Counted from the first letter of the stretch, positions 42,828 to 55,394 are shown. The stretch: 64,000 nt of DNA from Desulfosudis oleivorans Hxd3 (GCF_000018405.1 NC_009943.1:2545001-2609000), one strand, 5' to 3'. Numbers and translations are program-made. Notes: generated by a model from the sequence alone, not told the origin.

Positions 42828-42979
42828 TAGTGTTTCCAATCCAGTCCCGCCATGGCGGGATTTCGCAAGGTCAAGAAAAACAAGGGCTGACTGAAGGCGT
42901 ACTGTGTTGTACGCCGCACAAGGAAGCCCGCAGTTTGACGCAGAGATTGCGGAAAAAGGCCATTTATGGATGGAAACTA
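42828..42979. repeat. Structured dispersed element with TAGTGTTTCC ends
   Basis: Ends TAGTGTTTCCAATCCA and TGGATGGAAACTA are inverted repeats. Internal CCCGCCATGGCGGG and GGCGTAC-TGTGTT-GTACGCC hairpins; the latter block and the following CGCA...GACGCAG resemble the elements at 18760 and 31602, so it is a related subfamily. It ends against the ABC gene stop. Confidence 0.7.
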
Positions 42980-42980
42980 C

Positions 42981-43718
42981 TTAATAATTCAGGCTCTCCT
43001 CCTGGGTCAACCGAAAAAAAACCTCTTCCAGGTCGGTGCGCTCGGCATGGGCCTGCCGGGTCAGGTCGTCCATGTCACCCGTGGCAATGAGCCGGCCCTT
43101 GTGAATCACCCCCACACGGTCGCACACCTCCTGGGCCACGGACAGAGTGTGGGTGGACATGAAAATCGCCACCCCGGCCGCCGCCATCTCCCGGAAAAGC
43201 CTTTTTACCATCTTGATGCCCGCCGGGTCCAGCCCCACCATGGGCTCGTCCACGATCAACACCTCGGGGTCGTGCAGCAGGGCACTGGCCATGATCAGCC
43301 GCTGCTTCATGCCGTGGGAAAAGGACTCGATCAGGGTGTCGCTCCAGTTTTCCAGAGAAAATTGCCGCAACATTCCCATGGCCTTTTTGGAAAACCCGGC
43401 ACCCGGAACGTTGTAAAGATCGGCGGTAAAGCGCAGAAACTCCATGGCCGTGAGCTTTTCATACAGGTAGGGCCGGTCCGGAATAAAGCCGATTTTTGCT
43501 TTGGCCGTTTCCGGTTCGGCTGCCATGTCGATGCCGCACACATGGACACTGCCCGACGTGGGGGCCAGGATACCGCCCAGAATGCGGATGGTGGTGGTTT
43601 TGCCCGCGCCGTTGGGGCCGATAAATCCGAACAGCTCGCCCTTTGCCACGGAAAGCGACAGATCGGAAAGGGCCGTAAAATCGCCGAATCGCTTATTCAG
43701 GTGTTTGATCTCGATCAT
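42981..43718 (-). CDS. ABC transporter ATP-binding protein (export type, orphan)
   Basis: 245 aa ATPase: Walker A GPNGAGKTTT, signature SFSHGMKQRL, Walker B VLIVDEPMVGLDP, H-loop STHTLS. C-terminal ERTDLEEVFFRLT tail is typical of CcmA/YhaQ-like export ATPases. No permease gene adjoins on either side, so its membrane partner is elsewhere. It overlaps the 3' end of rarA by 26 bases; AAAAGGAGCACCGG before the ATG lies inside rarA. Confidence 0.92.
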   Translation of the reverse strand: MIEIKHLNKRFGDFTALSDLSLSVAKGELFGFIGPNGAGKTTTIRILGGILAPTSGSVHVCGIDMAAEPETAKAKIGFIPDRPYLYEKLTAMEFLRFTADLYNVPGAGFSKKAMGMLRQFSLENWSDTLIESFSHGMKQRLIMASALLHDPEVLIVDEPMVGLDPAGIKMVKRLFREMAAAGVAIFMSTHTLSVAQEVCDRVGVIHKGRLIATGDMDDLTRQAHAERTDLEEVFFRLTQEESLNY

Positions 43719-45072
43719 CCGGTGCTCCTTTTTTTTCGTTTTCCCGGTATCGCTTCTTCAACGCCCGCCACTTGTCCAGCCGCTCCTTGACCGTCTTTTC
43801 GTATCCCCGCTGGGTGGGATGATAAAAAAGGCTGCCAGCCAGCTTTTCCGGCAGGTAATCCTGGGGCACAAACGCCTCCTTAAAATCGTGGGCATACTTA
43901 TAACCCTTGCCGTACCCGAGATCCTTCATCAGGTTCGTGGGCGCGTTGCGAATATGTTTGGGCACCGGCAGGTACCCGGTCTGTTTCACCACACGCTTTA
44001 TCTCACCGTGCATGGTGTAAAGGCTGTTGCTCTTGGGCGCCGTGGCCAGGTAGACCGCGGCCTGTACAATGGCCAGGTCCCCTTCCGGCGATCCCAGAAA
44101 CCGGTAGGCCTCCATGGCGTTGAGGGTCACGCCCAGGGCCGAAGGATCGGCATTGCCGATGTCTTCACTGGCAAACCGTACCATGCGGCGCAGAATATAA
44201 AACGGGTCTTCCCCGCCGGAAAGCATGCGCTCCAGCCAGTAGACCGCCGCGTCCGGGTCGCTTCCCCGCAGGCTCTTGTGCAGAGCCGAAATCAGGTTGT
44301 AGTGCTCTTCTCCGGATTTGTCGTAGAGCAGGGCTTTTTTGTCCAGGGCCTGCTCCACGCCGGCCAGGGTGATGGTGACGCCGGTGCCGGCCGGCCGCAG
44401 CAGGGCCGCGGCCTCCAGGTTGTTCAAGGCGGTGCGCACATCACCGTCTGCCAGGGCCGCCAGGTGGGCCAGGGCCTCGGGTTCGATTTCAAGTCCCATT
44501 TTGCCCAGGCCCTTTTCCGTGTCAGCCAGGGCCCGCAGCAGCACCTGGCGGACGGCCTCTTCCGGCACCGGGTTTAGCACGATCAGCCGGCACCGGGACA
44601 TCAAAGCCGGAATCACCTCAAAGGAGGGATTTTCTGTTGTGGCGCCGATCAGGGTTACCAGGCCGCTCTCCACGTGGGGCAGAAAGGCGTCCTGCTGGGA
44701 CTTGTTGAACCGGTGCACCTCGTCCACAAAAAGGATGGTGTCCTTCTGAAACTCTCCCCGCCGCCGGCGGGCCGCCTCCACCACCTCCCGAATCTCCTTG
44801 ACCCCGGAGAGTACCGCCGATATCTGCACATAGGCGGCCCCGGTCATGCCGGCCAGAATTCGGGCCAGGGTGGTTTTGCCGCAGCCCGGGGGCCCCCAGA
44901 GAATCATGGAAAACAGGGTGCCCTTTTCAAGGGCCGACCGCAGCAGGGAGTCCGGTCCGGTGACATGGGGCTGGCCGGCCAGGTCTTCCAGTTTCTCCGG
45001 CCGCATGCGGTCGGCAAGGGGCCGCATGCCGGAAGGTGATTCCTGCTCCCTGTAGTCAAAAAGACTGGTCAT
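43693..45072 (-). CDS. rarA: Replication-associated recombination protein A (RarA/MgsA)
   Basis: 459 aa AAA+ ATPase of the RarA/WRNIP1 family acting at stalled forks. [17 protein letters not shown], Walker [14 protein letters not shown], Walker [21 protein letters not shown], sensor [10 protein letters not shown] and the C-terminal tetramerisation domain with [15 protein letters not shown] and [29 protein letters not shown]-like signature (broken here for length) are all present. Followed by the orphan ABC ATPase with overlap. Confidence 0.95.
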   Translation of the reverse strand: MTSLFDYREQESPSGMRPLADRMRPEKLEDLAGQPHVTGPDSLLRSALEKGTLFSMILWGPPGCGKTTLARILAGMTGAAYVQISAVLSGVKEIREVVEAARRRRGEFQKDTILFVDEVHRFNKSQQDAFLPHVESGLVTLIGATTENPSFEVIPALMSRCRLIVLNPVPEEAVRQVLLRALADTEKGLGKMGLEIEPEALAHLAALADGDVRTALNNLEAAALLRPAGTGVTITLAGVEQALDKKALLYDKSGEEHYNLISALHKSLRGSDPDAAVYWLERMLSGGEDPFYILRRMVRFASEDIGNADPSALGVTLNAMEAYRFLGSPEGDLAIVQAAVYLATAPKSNSLYTMHGEIKRVVKQTGYLPVPKHIRNAPTNLMKDLGYGKGYKYAHDFKEAFVPQDYLPEKLAGSLFYHPTQRGYEKTVKERLDKWRALKKRYRENEKKGAPDDRDQTPE

Positions 45073-45180
45073 AACTGCTGAGGCCCTCTCAAAATTAGGG
45101 GATCGCCCATGGCTTTAATTTTGATTTTGGGAAATTGGCTTGTTTTTTTTTGCACCGCAAAGTCGCAAAGCGGTCCGCTT

Positions 45181-46557
45181 CTATTTCCGGCGGGTCTTTT
45201 TTCCGCCCCTTTTCTCCGACGGCTTGAGCGCGGCAAAATCGATGCGGCCCGGCTTTTCGCGGAAAAAAAGGCGGATCGGCGTCTTGTCCAGCCCGGTCTC
45301 CCGCCGGATCGCGTTTATCAGGTACCGCTTATAGGAAAAATGGACACCGGACGGAAAATTGACAAAACAGATAAAGGTGGGCGGGCCGGTGGCCACCTGG
45401 ACCGCGTAGTTGAACTTGAGGCGCCGGCCCTTGTGAAAGGGCGGCTCCTTTGACCGGGTGGCCCGTTCAAAAATGTTGTTGAGTTCGCCGGTCTTGATGT
45501 TGAACGTGTACTGCGCATGGACCGCGTCGATCAGTTCAAATATTTTTTTCACCCTGAATCCCGTGGCCGCGGAGATGGTCACAGCCGGGGCAAAACTTAA
45601 AAACTTGGCCTGGTCCTGCAGGTCGTCATAGAACGTTTTGGCCTTCTTTTCCTGCTCCTTTGCCAGGTCCCATTTATTGACCAGAAAGATGCAGCCGCAC
45701 CCCCGTTCAAAGGCGTATCCCGCAATGGTCACATCCTGGTCGGTGACCCCTTCCTCGGCGTCCACCAGGATCAGGGCAATATCGCACCGGTCCAGGCTCT
45801 TAAGGGTCTTGATCGCTGAAAACTTTTCCAGTTTTACCGACACCCGGCTCTTTCGGCGCAGGCCGGCGGTATCAATCAGCAGGTAGGAGCGGCCGTCGAT
45901 CTCGCACACCGTGTCCACACTCTCCCGGGTGGTGCCGGGCACGTCACTGACAATCATCCGCTCCTGGCCCAGAATGCGGTTGATCAGAGTGGACTTTCCC
46001 ACATTGGGCCGGCCCACCACGGCCAGCTTGATCATGTCGTCGGCCGGGGGCTCGGGTTCGGTCTCGGGAAGGGCATTCACCAGGTCATCTAGAAAATCAG
46101 TGACACCGTAGCCGTGGGCACCGGAAACCGGGTAGAGGTTGTCCAGACCCAGGCCGAAAAACTCGGCGGTGTACACCTCCCGCTCCGGGCTGTCGATCTT
46201 ATTGACCAGGTAAAACACCGGGCAGGAAGCACTCTGAAGAAAGGCCATGGCCTCCCGGTCAAAGGGGGAGATGCCGCTCTTTCCGTCAAACACCAGGAGC
46301 ACGGCATCGGCCTCGTCAATGGCCCGATGAATCTGGGACTGAATGTGGGGCATGAAAAAATCATCGTCGCCGCTCAAAAAACCGCCGGTATCCACCAGTG
46401 AAAAGAAAACGCCGTTCCACTCCACATCGCCGTAAAGACGATCCCGGGTGACGCCGGGCATATCATCCACCAGGGCGTTCTGGGTGCGGGTAAGACGGTT
46501 AAACAGGGTCGACTTGCCCACATTGGGCCGGCCCAGAATGACGACTACAGGTTTCAT
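45181..46557 (-). CDS. der: Ribosome biogenesis GTPase Der (EngA)
   Basis: 458 aa with two tandem G domains: [14 protein letters not shown] near residue 8 and [14 protein letters not shown] near 180; each has DTGG/DTAG and NKxD motifs (VNKIDS, VNKWD). A C-terminal KH-like domain carries [17 protein letters not shown] and [13 protein letters not shown]. Der assists 50S subunit maturation. A basic Lys/Arg tail ends the protein. Confidence 0.97.
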   Translation of the reverse strand: MKPVVVILGRPNVGKSTLFNRLTRTQNALVDDMPGVTRDRLYGDVEWNGVFFSLVDTGGFLSGDDDFFMPHIQSQIHRAIDEADAVLLVFDGKSGISPFDREAMAFLQSASCPVFYLVNKIDSPEREVYTAEFFGLGLDNLYPVSGAHGYGVTDFLDDLVNALPETEPEPPADDMIKLAVVGRPNVGKSTLINRILGQERMIVSDVPGTTRESVDTVCEIDGRSYLLIDTAGLRRKSRVSVKLEKFSAIKTLKSLDRCDIALILVDAEEGVTDQDVTIAGYAFERGCGCIFLVNKWDLAKEQEKKAKTFYDDLQDQAKFLSFAPAVTISAATGFRVKKIFELIDAVHAQYTFNIKTGELNNIFERATRSKEPPFHKGRRLKFNYAVQVATGPPTFICFVNFPSGVHFSYKRYLINAIRRETGLDKTPIRLFFREKPGRIDFAALKPSEKRGGKKTRRK

Positions 46558-46609
46558 AGGGTTTTCCGCCGATCTTTCTTGCTCTTACGCTTGGTCGATT
46601 TTGACAATC

Positions 46610-46711
46610 ATCTTCGTGTCCTTCGTGATCTTCGTGTAAAGCGACCGGCATATCCGGCTCGCCATGCAGCTTATTACCACGAAGAAAACGAAGCGCACGA
46701 AGGACACGAAG
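46610..46711. repeat. CTTCGTG inverted repeat
   Basis: Left arm CATCTTCGTGTCCTTCGTG and CTTCGTG units (46610-46637); right arm CACGAAGAAAACGAAGCGC and GAAGGACACGAAGG (46678-46711). The arms are largely complementary, with a GCGACCGGCATATCCGGC loop region. It separates lysA and der on the minus strand. Confidence 0.7.
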
Positions 46712-46743
46712 GGTGCTTCAGGAGCCTTCCATCCGTCAGTGGA

Positions 46744-48000
46744 CTACGGCCGCAGGACGCTCTTTTCAAACGCCAGGGTGGCAAAATAGTCTTCCACTGT
46801 CTCGGCCCGGCGAATCAGCTCAACGCTGCCGTCTTCGCGCAGCAGCAGTTCCATGGGGCGCATTCGGCCGTTGTAGTTAAAGCCCATGGCGATGCCGTGA
46901 GCCCCGGTGTCGTGAATCACCATCAGGTCCCCTTCGGCGGCCACGGGCAGTTCCCGCTGCACGGCAAACTTGTCATTGTTTTCGCACAGGGCCCCCACCA
47001 CGTCCACGGTTTCGACGGGGCCGCCGCTTTTTGTCGGAAGAGAGATATGGTGGTAAGCCCCGTAAATGGCGGGCCGCATCAGGGCCGACATGCAGGCGTC
47101 CACCCCCACGTAGGTGCGATAGATATGCTTGCGGTTGATCACCCGGGTCACCAGCGCGCCGTGGGGGCCGGTCATGTAGCGGCCGCTTTCGATGTAAAGG
47201 CGCGGCATATAGCGCCGCTCCCGGCCGAACCGCTCAAAAACATCGGAAATCTGGGCGCCCATGGCCGGAAGGTCCAGGGGCGGCTCGCCGGGTCGGTAGG
47301 AAATGCCCAGGCCGCCGCCGATATTGACAAACTCGAACTGAATGTCCAGGGTGTCGGATATGTCCCGCACCAGGTCCAGCAGCATCTCGGCGGTGGTAAC
47401 CATGTAGGTGTGGTTGCGCTCGTTGGAGGCCAGCATGGCATGCAGGCCGAACCGCCGGGCCCCCATGTCCCGGACTTTCCGGTAGGCTTCCAGGATCTGG
47501 TCGTGGGCCACGCCGTACTTGGCCTCCACCGGGTTACCGATGATGGCGTTGCCGGTGCGCCGCTCGCCCGGATTATAACGGAAACAAACCAGGTCGGGCA
47601 GCTTGGGCACCTTGTAAATCAGGGAGATGTCGTCCAGGTTCAGAATGCAGCCGCTATCGGCCAGGGCCGCCTCAAACTCCTCGGCCGAGGTGTTGTTGGA
47701 CGTAAACATGATCTCTTCACCGATGGCCCCAGCCCGCCGGGCCAGCACCAGCTCGGGAATGGAGCTGCAGTCAAACCCGAACCCCATGGAGCGCATGATA
47801 TCCAGAATCCGGGGGTTGGGCAGGGCCTTGACCGCGTAATACTCCCGGAACCCCGGCACTGACGAAAAGGCGTCCAGCAGGGCCTTTCCGGTGCCGCGGA
47901 TGCCGGCCTCGTCATAAATATGGAACGGGGTGCCGTAATGGGCCGCCACCTTGTCAAGCACGGGAAAAAGTCGATTTTCAAAAGCCTTTGACATCGGCAT
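46744..48000 (-). CDS. lysA: Diaminopimelate decarboxylase family protein
   Basis: 418 aa fold-III PLP decarboxylase. PLP Lys in EYYAVKALPNP, FGFDCSSIPEL, HAMLASN, VNIGGGLGI, IESGRYMTGPHG, DACMSALMRP and a CENND segment where canonical LysA has CESxD. The family decarboxylates meso-diaminopimelate to lysine; the CENND variation means a related ornithine/arginine-type substrate cannot be fully excluded. GATGGAGGATTGTAATC precedes the ATG. Divergent from the GNAT/BKACE pair. Confidence 0.87.
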   Translation of the reverse strand: MPMSKAFENRLFPVLDKVAAHYGTPFHIYDEAGIRGTGKALLDAFSSVPGFREYYAVKALPNPRILDIMRSMGFGFDCSSIPELVLARRAGAIGEEIMFTSNNTSAEEFEAALADSGCILNLDDISLIYKVPKLPDLVCFRYNPGERRTGNAIIGNPVEAKYGVAHDQILEAYRKVRDMGARRFGLHAMLASNERNHTYMVTTAEMLLDLVRDISDTLDIQFEFVNIGGGLGISYRPGEPPLDLPAMGAQISDVFERFGRERRYMPRLYIESGRYMTGPHGALVTRVINRKHIYRTYVGVDACMSALMRPAIYGAYHHISLPTKSGGPVETVDVVGALCENNDKFAVQRELPVAAEGDLMVIHDTGAHGIAMGFNYNGRMRPMELLLREDGSVELIRRAETVEDYFATLAFEKSVLRP

Positions 48001-48167
48001 GATTACAATCCTCCATCACAAGAAATTGGCTTATCCTACTAAATTGTACGGGTTTGGGCAATATCTGTTTCCCGGCCCGGTGATGGGCTTGCGCCTTGAC
48101 TTTTGCGCGCGGCCTGGGGTATTTTCACCTGTCTGATCATTCCACCCGCCAAAAGAGGCTTTTGTTC

Positions 48168-48641
48168 ATGTCCGGAAAAATCACCATACGCAAGGCCGCA
48201 GAAGCGGATAAACCCAGAATTTTCGAACTGCTGCGCCAGGCCAACATGCATCACATCCCTTCACCGGAGATGCCGGAGCTAACCTTTGAAACCTACTATG
48301 TGGCCGAGGCGGACGGCGTGATCGCCGGGTTCTGCGGCTACAAAATACTGTCGCCCACGGAAGCCAAGACCGAACTGATGGTGGTGGACAAAACCTTTCG
48401 GGGCCGGGGCGTGGGCAACCTGCTCCAAGAGTTCCGCATGGAAAAAATGGCAACTGCCGGTATCCAAACCCTGACCACCAACACCGACCTGCCCCCCACC
48501 ATTGCCTGGTATAAAAAACACTTTGGCTACAAAGCGGTGGGCACACTCAAAAAAATTCATGAATTCGGCGACCCGGCCATCGACACCTGGACCACCCTCC
48601 AGGTGGACTTACAGGCATGGGCCGCGAATCGAAACAGGTGA
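48168..48641 (+). CDS. GNAT-family N-acetyltransferase
   Basis: 157 aa from ATG 48168 (MSGKITIRKAAEADKPRIFELL). Acetyl-CoA binding motif A: LMVVDKTFRGRGVGNLLQEFRME (R/Q-x-x-G-x-G/A); motif B: TTNTDLPPTIAWYKKHFGYKAVG. Acceptor unknown. It ends three bases before the BKACE gene, so they are translationally linked; the acceptor might be an amino acid or a beta-amino acid handled by that enzyme, by inference only. Confidence 0.9.
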   Translation: MSGKITIRKAAEADKPRIFELLRQANMHHIPSPEMPELTFETYYVAEADGVIAGFCGYKILSPTEAKTELMVVDKTFRGRGVGNLLQEFRMEKMATAGIQTLTTNTDLPPTIAWYKKHFGYKAVGTLKKIHEFGDPAIDTWTTLQVDLQAWAANRNR

Positions 48642-48644
48642 CCC

Positions 48645-49526
48645 ATGGAAACCCATCCCGACCTGATCCGGCCCTACCCCCTGACCCGGTATCCAAAGCT
48701 GATTATCAACGCGGCCCTTACCGGCATGGTGGCCACACGCAAAGACTCCCCCCACGTGCCCCTCACGGCCGATGAGATCGTAGCGGACGCGGCCCGGTGC
48801 CGGGATGCCGGCGCCGCCATCGTTCACCTTCATGCCAGGGGAAAAGATGGGAAACCGGTCTGTGAAAAAGCCTATTACCGGGAGATCATCGAGGGGGTGC
48901 GGGACCGGTGCCCGGACCTCATTGTATGCGCCTCCACCAGCGGCCGGGTCCATAACGCATTTGCCCAGCGCTCCGATGTGCTGGCCTTAACCGGCCGGGC
49001 CAGGCCCGACATGGCCAGCCTGACCCTGGGGTCGCTCAACTTTCCCAAAAGCGCGTCGGTCACCGACCCGGACATGATCCGGCAACTGGCGGAAAGCATG
49101 AAGGCAGCCGGCATCGTGCCCGAGCTGGAGGTATTTGACACCAGCATGCTCTACACCATGAAGGAGATGATCCGCACCGGCATTCTGACCCCGCCCTTCT
49201 ACTGCAACCTGCTGCTGGGGTCGCTCTTCTCCACCCCGGCCACCCTGTTCAACCTGGCCTGCCTGGTCAAGGACATGCCCTACGAGACCCTGTGGGCCGC
49301 GGCCGGCATCGGCATCTTTCAGCTGAAGATGAACACCGCCGCCATTCTGATGGGGGGACATGTGCGGGTAGGGCTGGAGGACAGCCTTTACTACGACGCG
49401 GAAAAGACAGAACCGGCCACCAACCCGGGGCTGGTGGAACGGATCGCGCGGCTGGCGGAAACCCTGGGCCGAAAAATCGCCACCCCGGCCGAAGCCCGGC
49501 AAATGATCGGGCTGGCGCCGGCCTGA
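48645..49526 (+). CDS. Beta-keto acid cleavage enzyme (BKACE/Kce, DUF849)
   Basis: 293 aa TIM-barrel enzyme. BKACE proteins condense a beta-keto acid with acetyl-CoA to release acetoacetate and a CoA ester; Kce does this with 3-keto-5-aminohexanoate in lysine fermentation. Zn ligands HLHAR (His-x-His) and Glu in RVGLEDSLYYD are present, as is the early LIINAALTG. No lysine aminomutase genes adjoin, so the Kce substrate is not implied. Coupled to the GNAT gene. Confidence 0.9.
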   Translation: METHPDLIRPYPLTRYPKLIINAALTGMVATRKDSPHVPLTADEIVADAARCRDAGAAIVHLHARGKDGKPVCEKAYYREIIEGVRDRCPDLIVCASTSGRVHNAFAQRSDVLALTGRARPDMASLTLGSLNFPKSASVTDPDMIRQLAESMKAAGIVPELEVFDTSMLYTMKEMIRTGILTPPFYCNLLLGSLFSTPATLFNLACLVKDMPYETLWAAAGIGIFQLKMNTAAILMGGHVRVGLEDSLYYDAEKTEPATNPGLVERIARLAETLGRKIATPAEARQMIGLAPA

Positions 49527-49548
49527 TACCGCCCGTCCGCGATCGTAC

Positions 49549-50172
49549 TCAACCCTGGTTCTGTCGAATCTTTTCCATCTCCTGGCAGGTGGGACATTTT
49601 CCGCAGGGACGGGGTTCTTTATCGGAGATGACCGGTTTCCGGCAGGACCAGGAGAGCTCCCGCAGGTCGGCCGGCAGCATGTTCCACACCGCCTGCTTGG
49701 TCAGGTGGGCCACCGGGTAGATGTAGGATCGATCGAACCGGAGCTCAAGGGGCAGGGTGGCGTGAAAAATCTCGTGGCCCCGGTTGGCGTTCATCCGGGA
49801 CCCCGCACTTTCCATGTCCGACTTTGTCCGGCCCACGGCCACATGCATAATAGAGCTGTCCGCGGTGATGATGTTGGCCGCCATAAAGGCATACCAGTAG
49901 GTGTCGAAAGTAAAATAGCGGCGCATGAACGAGTAGTCGTGGCCGCTTTCTGTGTAAAGAAAATTCCTGTACCCCTTTTCCCGGAAATACCTGAATGTGG
50001 CCTGAATGGCCTTGCTCTCGGCCAGGGCACGGTTTTCCACGTTTTTCAGGTGCATGTGGTGCACATGGAGCCCGAAATCGGCATATTCCGGCTCCGTAAG
50101 CAGCCGGTACAGCACCCCCAGGGAGTCCAGCCCCCCGGAATACATGCACAAAATCTTTTTTTCCTGGACCAT
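49549..50172 (-). CDS. QueC-like PP-loop ATPase
   Basis: 207 aa from ATG 50172 (GGGAAGAAAATA upstream). PP-loop CMYSGGLDSLGVLYRL, then HVHHMHLKN, and a C-terminal Zn site C-x13-CxxCxxC (SWSCRKPV... PCGKCPTC) like that of 7-cyano-7-deazaguanine synthase. It is divergent from standard QueC and no other queuosine gene is nearby, so it could make preQ0 or adenylate a different acid. The frame extends upstream to 50343 without homology. Confidence 0.8.
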   Translation of the reverse strand: MVQEKKILCMYSGGLDSLGVLYRLLTEPEYADFGLHVHHMHLKNVENRALAESKAIQATFRYFREKGYRNFLYTESGHDYSFMRRYFTFDTYWYAFMAANIITADSSIMHVAVGRTKSDMESAGSRMNANRGHEIFHATLPLELRFDRSYIYPVAHLTKQAVWNMLPADLRELSWSCRKPVISDKEPRPCGKCPTCQEMEKIRQNQG

Positions 50173-50332
50173 TATTTTCTTCCCGCAGCAGTGGTATTGT
50201 TCACAGGGAGGCGTCCCCCCTTCATCAGACGGCCCCAGCATAATCAATCGGTGGGCCAAAGACAACCTGAATTTCAGCTTCCGGTCATTTGTAGAGGCAC
50301 AGAAGTGCCTTCTGGCAGGCGCATCGTCCGTC

Positions 50333-50361
50333 TTTACATTCAAATGGCCGGGCTGTATACT
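50333..50361 (+). promoter_or_regulatory. Strong candidate sigma70 promoter of the C25 peptidase gene
   Basis: TTTACA (50333-50338), exactly 17 bases, TATACT (50356-50361): five of six matches in each box. About 80 bases before the ATG. A small CAGAAG/CTTCTG hairpin lies just upstream. Confidence 0.6.
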
Positions 50362-50444
50362 TTAAAGCTATGTCACGATGAAGATCGGGACAGATGCACC
50401 GGCACCGACTGTAACTCTCCCCTTTTATTTAAGGAACGGCCCGG

Positions 50445-53400
50445 ATGACAGGGATAAAAATGCTTTTGCGAAAATATAATCGAGCGGTGATGCTTCTGCT
50501 CTGCCTGCTTCTCATTGCTCCTGCCGCTTACGCCCATGGGTGGCGGCCCGCCCGTTCTCTGGAAACAAAGGCGGAAATGGACAAAGACCGTCAGCTCACC
50601 ATCCGGACCGTTGCCATGTCAGAAAAAACCATGGTGTTTGAGTATGCCATGCCCGGCCTTGAGGCGGTTTTTGCGGAAAACAGCCCCAAAACGGCCACTG
50701 AAAGCGATGCACCATCCGGTCCCGTAAAACCGGTGCTGGGAAACGCAGCCCACCGTTCTGAGCCGGGCATGCCGGTTCTGCCGGTGGTGCCGGCCCGGAT
50801 TGTTCTGCCGGAAGGACAGGACCTGGACGATGTGTGGGTCACGCCGGGCAAAAAGACTGTTCTGCCGGGCAAATACCTGGTGGCGCACGGCCAGACCCCT
50901 TATCCCCGGATTCCGGGCGTCAAGCCGGAAAAAACGGAAAAGAACAGGGCCGTGTATGAATCCGATGATCCCTACCCGGGAAAGCTGGTAGAGATCGTCG
51001 GGGTCCAGAAAAAACGGGGGGTCTCCATCCTGCTGGTAAACCTTTATCCCGTGGTCTACCGCCCAAAAAGCGGCACCCTTTCCTGGTATGAAACCCTGAC
51101 CCTGACGGTAACCACAAAGCCGGCGGACAGCACTTCCTCCCGTAAACCGGGCCTGCCCTACAGGTCCTCAACTACCGGCATGCTGGACCGGGCGGTGGAA
51201 AATCCGGAAATGGTGAACACCTACACGGATAAAAAAAAAACTGAATACGCGCCAGCGGAAGACGCGATCTACCCCCGGGCCACTGCCCGTTATGTGCTGA
51301 TCACCAGCCAGGCCATTATCGACGACGTCTCCATAGACCCTTCAGTGGCCGACTTTATCGCCCACCGCCAGGCCCAGGGACTGACCACGGCTGTGGTATC
51401 CATTGACTCGGTCCTTGCCGATGACAACTATACCGGCAGGAATGATGCCGAAACCCTGCGCAATTTCATCATTTACGCCTACGAAAACCTGAACACCGAG
51501 TATGTTCTTTTGGGTGGCGACACCGGCATCATCCCCCCGCGTACGCTCTGGTGCGAGGCGGGAAGATATGAGGATTACATTCCTTCCGATCTTTACTACC
51601 AGTGCCTGGACGGTGACTTTAACTTCGACGGGGACGAAGAGTGGGGGGAACGCACGGACGGAGAAGACGGGGGAGATGTTGACCTGATGGCCGAAATCTT
51701 CGTGGGCCGGGCCTCGGCGGAAAACGCCGCGGAGCTGTCCAATTTTTTTTCTAAAACCATGGCCTATGAAACCGGTGCCGATGACGCAGCCTGTCTCACC
51801 ACGTCCCTGATGTGCGGCGAATACCTGGGGTTTGGCGGAATCGCGGACTACGCCGAACCGGGCCTGGAGGAGATACGGCTGGGATCGGACAACCATGGCT
51901 ACACCACCGCCGGGTTTGCCGCCTTTCCAAATTTTACAGTAGACACGCTTTACGACAGCGATTCTTACGAATGGCCTGCCGCTGAAATCATAAACGACAT
52001 CGATTCAAACGCCTACAGCATCATCGTTCACGACGGCCACGGGCTTGATGACCAGATCATGAAGCTGTACAACGCTGATGCCGACGCCCTTGTCAACACG
52101 AATTTCATATTTGCACAATCTCAGGCCTGCTTTTCCGGGAACTACGAGGGGGACTGCATTGCCGAGCACCTCACCACATCCACCCGCCACGGCATGTTTG
52201 CCGTGGTTTTCAACTCCCGTGAAGGGTGGGGCTTGCCCTACAGCACGGACAGCCCGAGCCAGCGGCTGGCCCGTGAATTCTGGGACGCCTGTTTCGGTGA
52301 GGGGCTGGCCGACCTGGGGGCGATCAACACCGCCAGCCACGAGGACAACCTCTGGGACATCGGCGATGGTTTTATTCGCTGGTCTATCTACGAAACCAAC
52401 CTGCTGGGTGATCCCGCTACCGTGCTGCGGGGGCGGCTTTCTCTTTCCCTGGAAATTCCGGCCAATGCCATGGAAGGCGACGTTCGCTCCGGCCGGGTGC
52501 AGGTTTTCTCTGTCAAACAGGTTCCGGCCATCAAAACGGTCGCAACAGACCTATTGATATCGCTGACCAGCAGCGACACAACAGAGGTAACCGTGCCCGC
52601 TTCCGTCACCATTCGGGCCGGTGAATCAGAAGTCTCGTTTGACCTGACGGTGGAAGACGACCTGTTGCTGGACGATGTTCAGACCGCGCTGATCACCGCC
52701 TCGGCCCCTGGCTTTATCGCGGCAACCGCCGCAATCGATGTGGAAGACAACGACACCGACACCGACGACGACGGGCTGTCCGACGACCTGGAGGCAATAT
52801 CCCGCACCGACCGGGATGACGCGGATACCGATGACGACGGTATTTTCGACGGTGATGAAGACACCAATCAGAACGGCACGGTGGACCCTGGAGAGACCGA
52901 CCCCTGTAATCCCGACACAGACGGCGACGGCATTCAGGACGGCACCGAACTCGGTTATACCGATGGCACCGGCCTGGATACGGACAGCGATTCCTTCCAG
53001 CCCGACCTTGATCCAAACACCACTACCGATCCCCTGGACACCGACACTGACGGCGACGGCCTGCCTGACGGGCAGGAGGACGCCAACCGCAACGGCCGGG
53101 TGGATGCCGGTGAGACCGATCCTTCCATCAATGTACGGCCCACGGCAAATGCCGGGGCCGACCAGGCAGTGGATGAGGGAGACCGGACCACGCTTGACGG
53201 CACCGGCTCGTTTGATATTGACGATGGTATTTCATCCCATGTCTGGACCCAGACCGCCGGGCCCACGGTAACGATTGCAAATTCCCACACGGTCCGGGCC
53301 TCCTTTACGGCCCCGGATGTGGAAGCCGACCAGACCCTGACCTTCCGGCTTTCTGTGAGAGACAGGGCCGGCCAGTTGACGTCCGATACCTGCACCGTCA

Positions 53401-53492
53401 CTGTCCGGTGGGACGGCATTGCCCCACCGGATAATGACACCCCTCCCGCAGCCGGCGGCGGTGGGGGCGGCTGCTTTATCGAGGCCGTCAGA

Positions 53493-53495
<3 letters not shown>
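50445..53495 (+). CDS. Secreted C25 (gingipain-type) cysteine peptidase with TSP3 and PKD modules
   Basis: 1016 aa. Signal peptide about 1-30 (LLLCLLLIAPAAYA-HG). An N-terminal propeptide-like region (30-280) precedes the caspase-fold C25 domain: catalytic His in IVHDGHG (His532) and Cys in SQACFSGNY (Cys562), matching the gingipain dyad. A beta-sandwich/Calx-like segment (about 665-765) follows, then thrombospondin-3 type Ca2+ loops rich in DTDDDG (about 766-880) and a PKD-like domain (about 890-985). The tail is Gly-rich and ends GGGGGGCFIEAVR, a cut-off CFI-box-like end. Role: extracellular proteolysis. AAGGAACGGCCCGG precedes the ATG. Confidence 0.92.

Positions 53496-55391
<1,896 letters not shown>

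Positions 55392-55394
<3 letters not shown>

Noticed and set aside
46579-47862. Plus-strand 427-codon frame opposite lysA
   Set aside because: Antisense shadow; lysA on the other strand has complete PLP-enzyme motifs.
48645-49526. Lysine-fermentation Kce assignment
   Set aside because: No kamA, kamDE, kdd or kal genes nearby; BKACE family covers many substrates.
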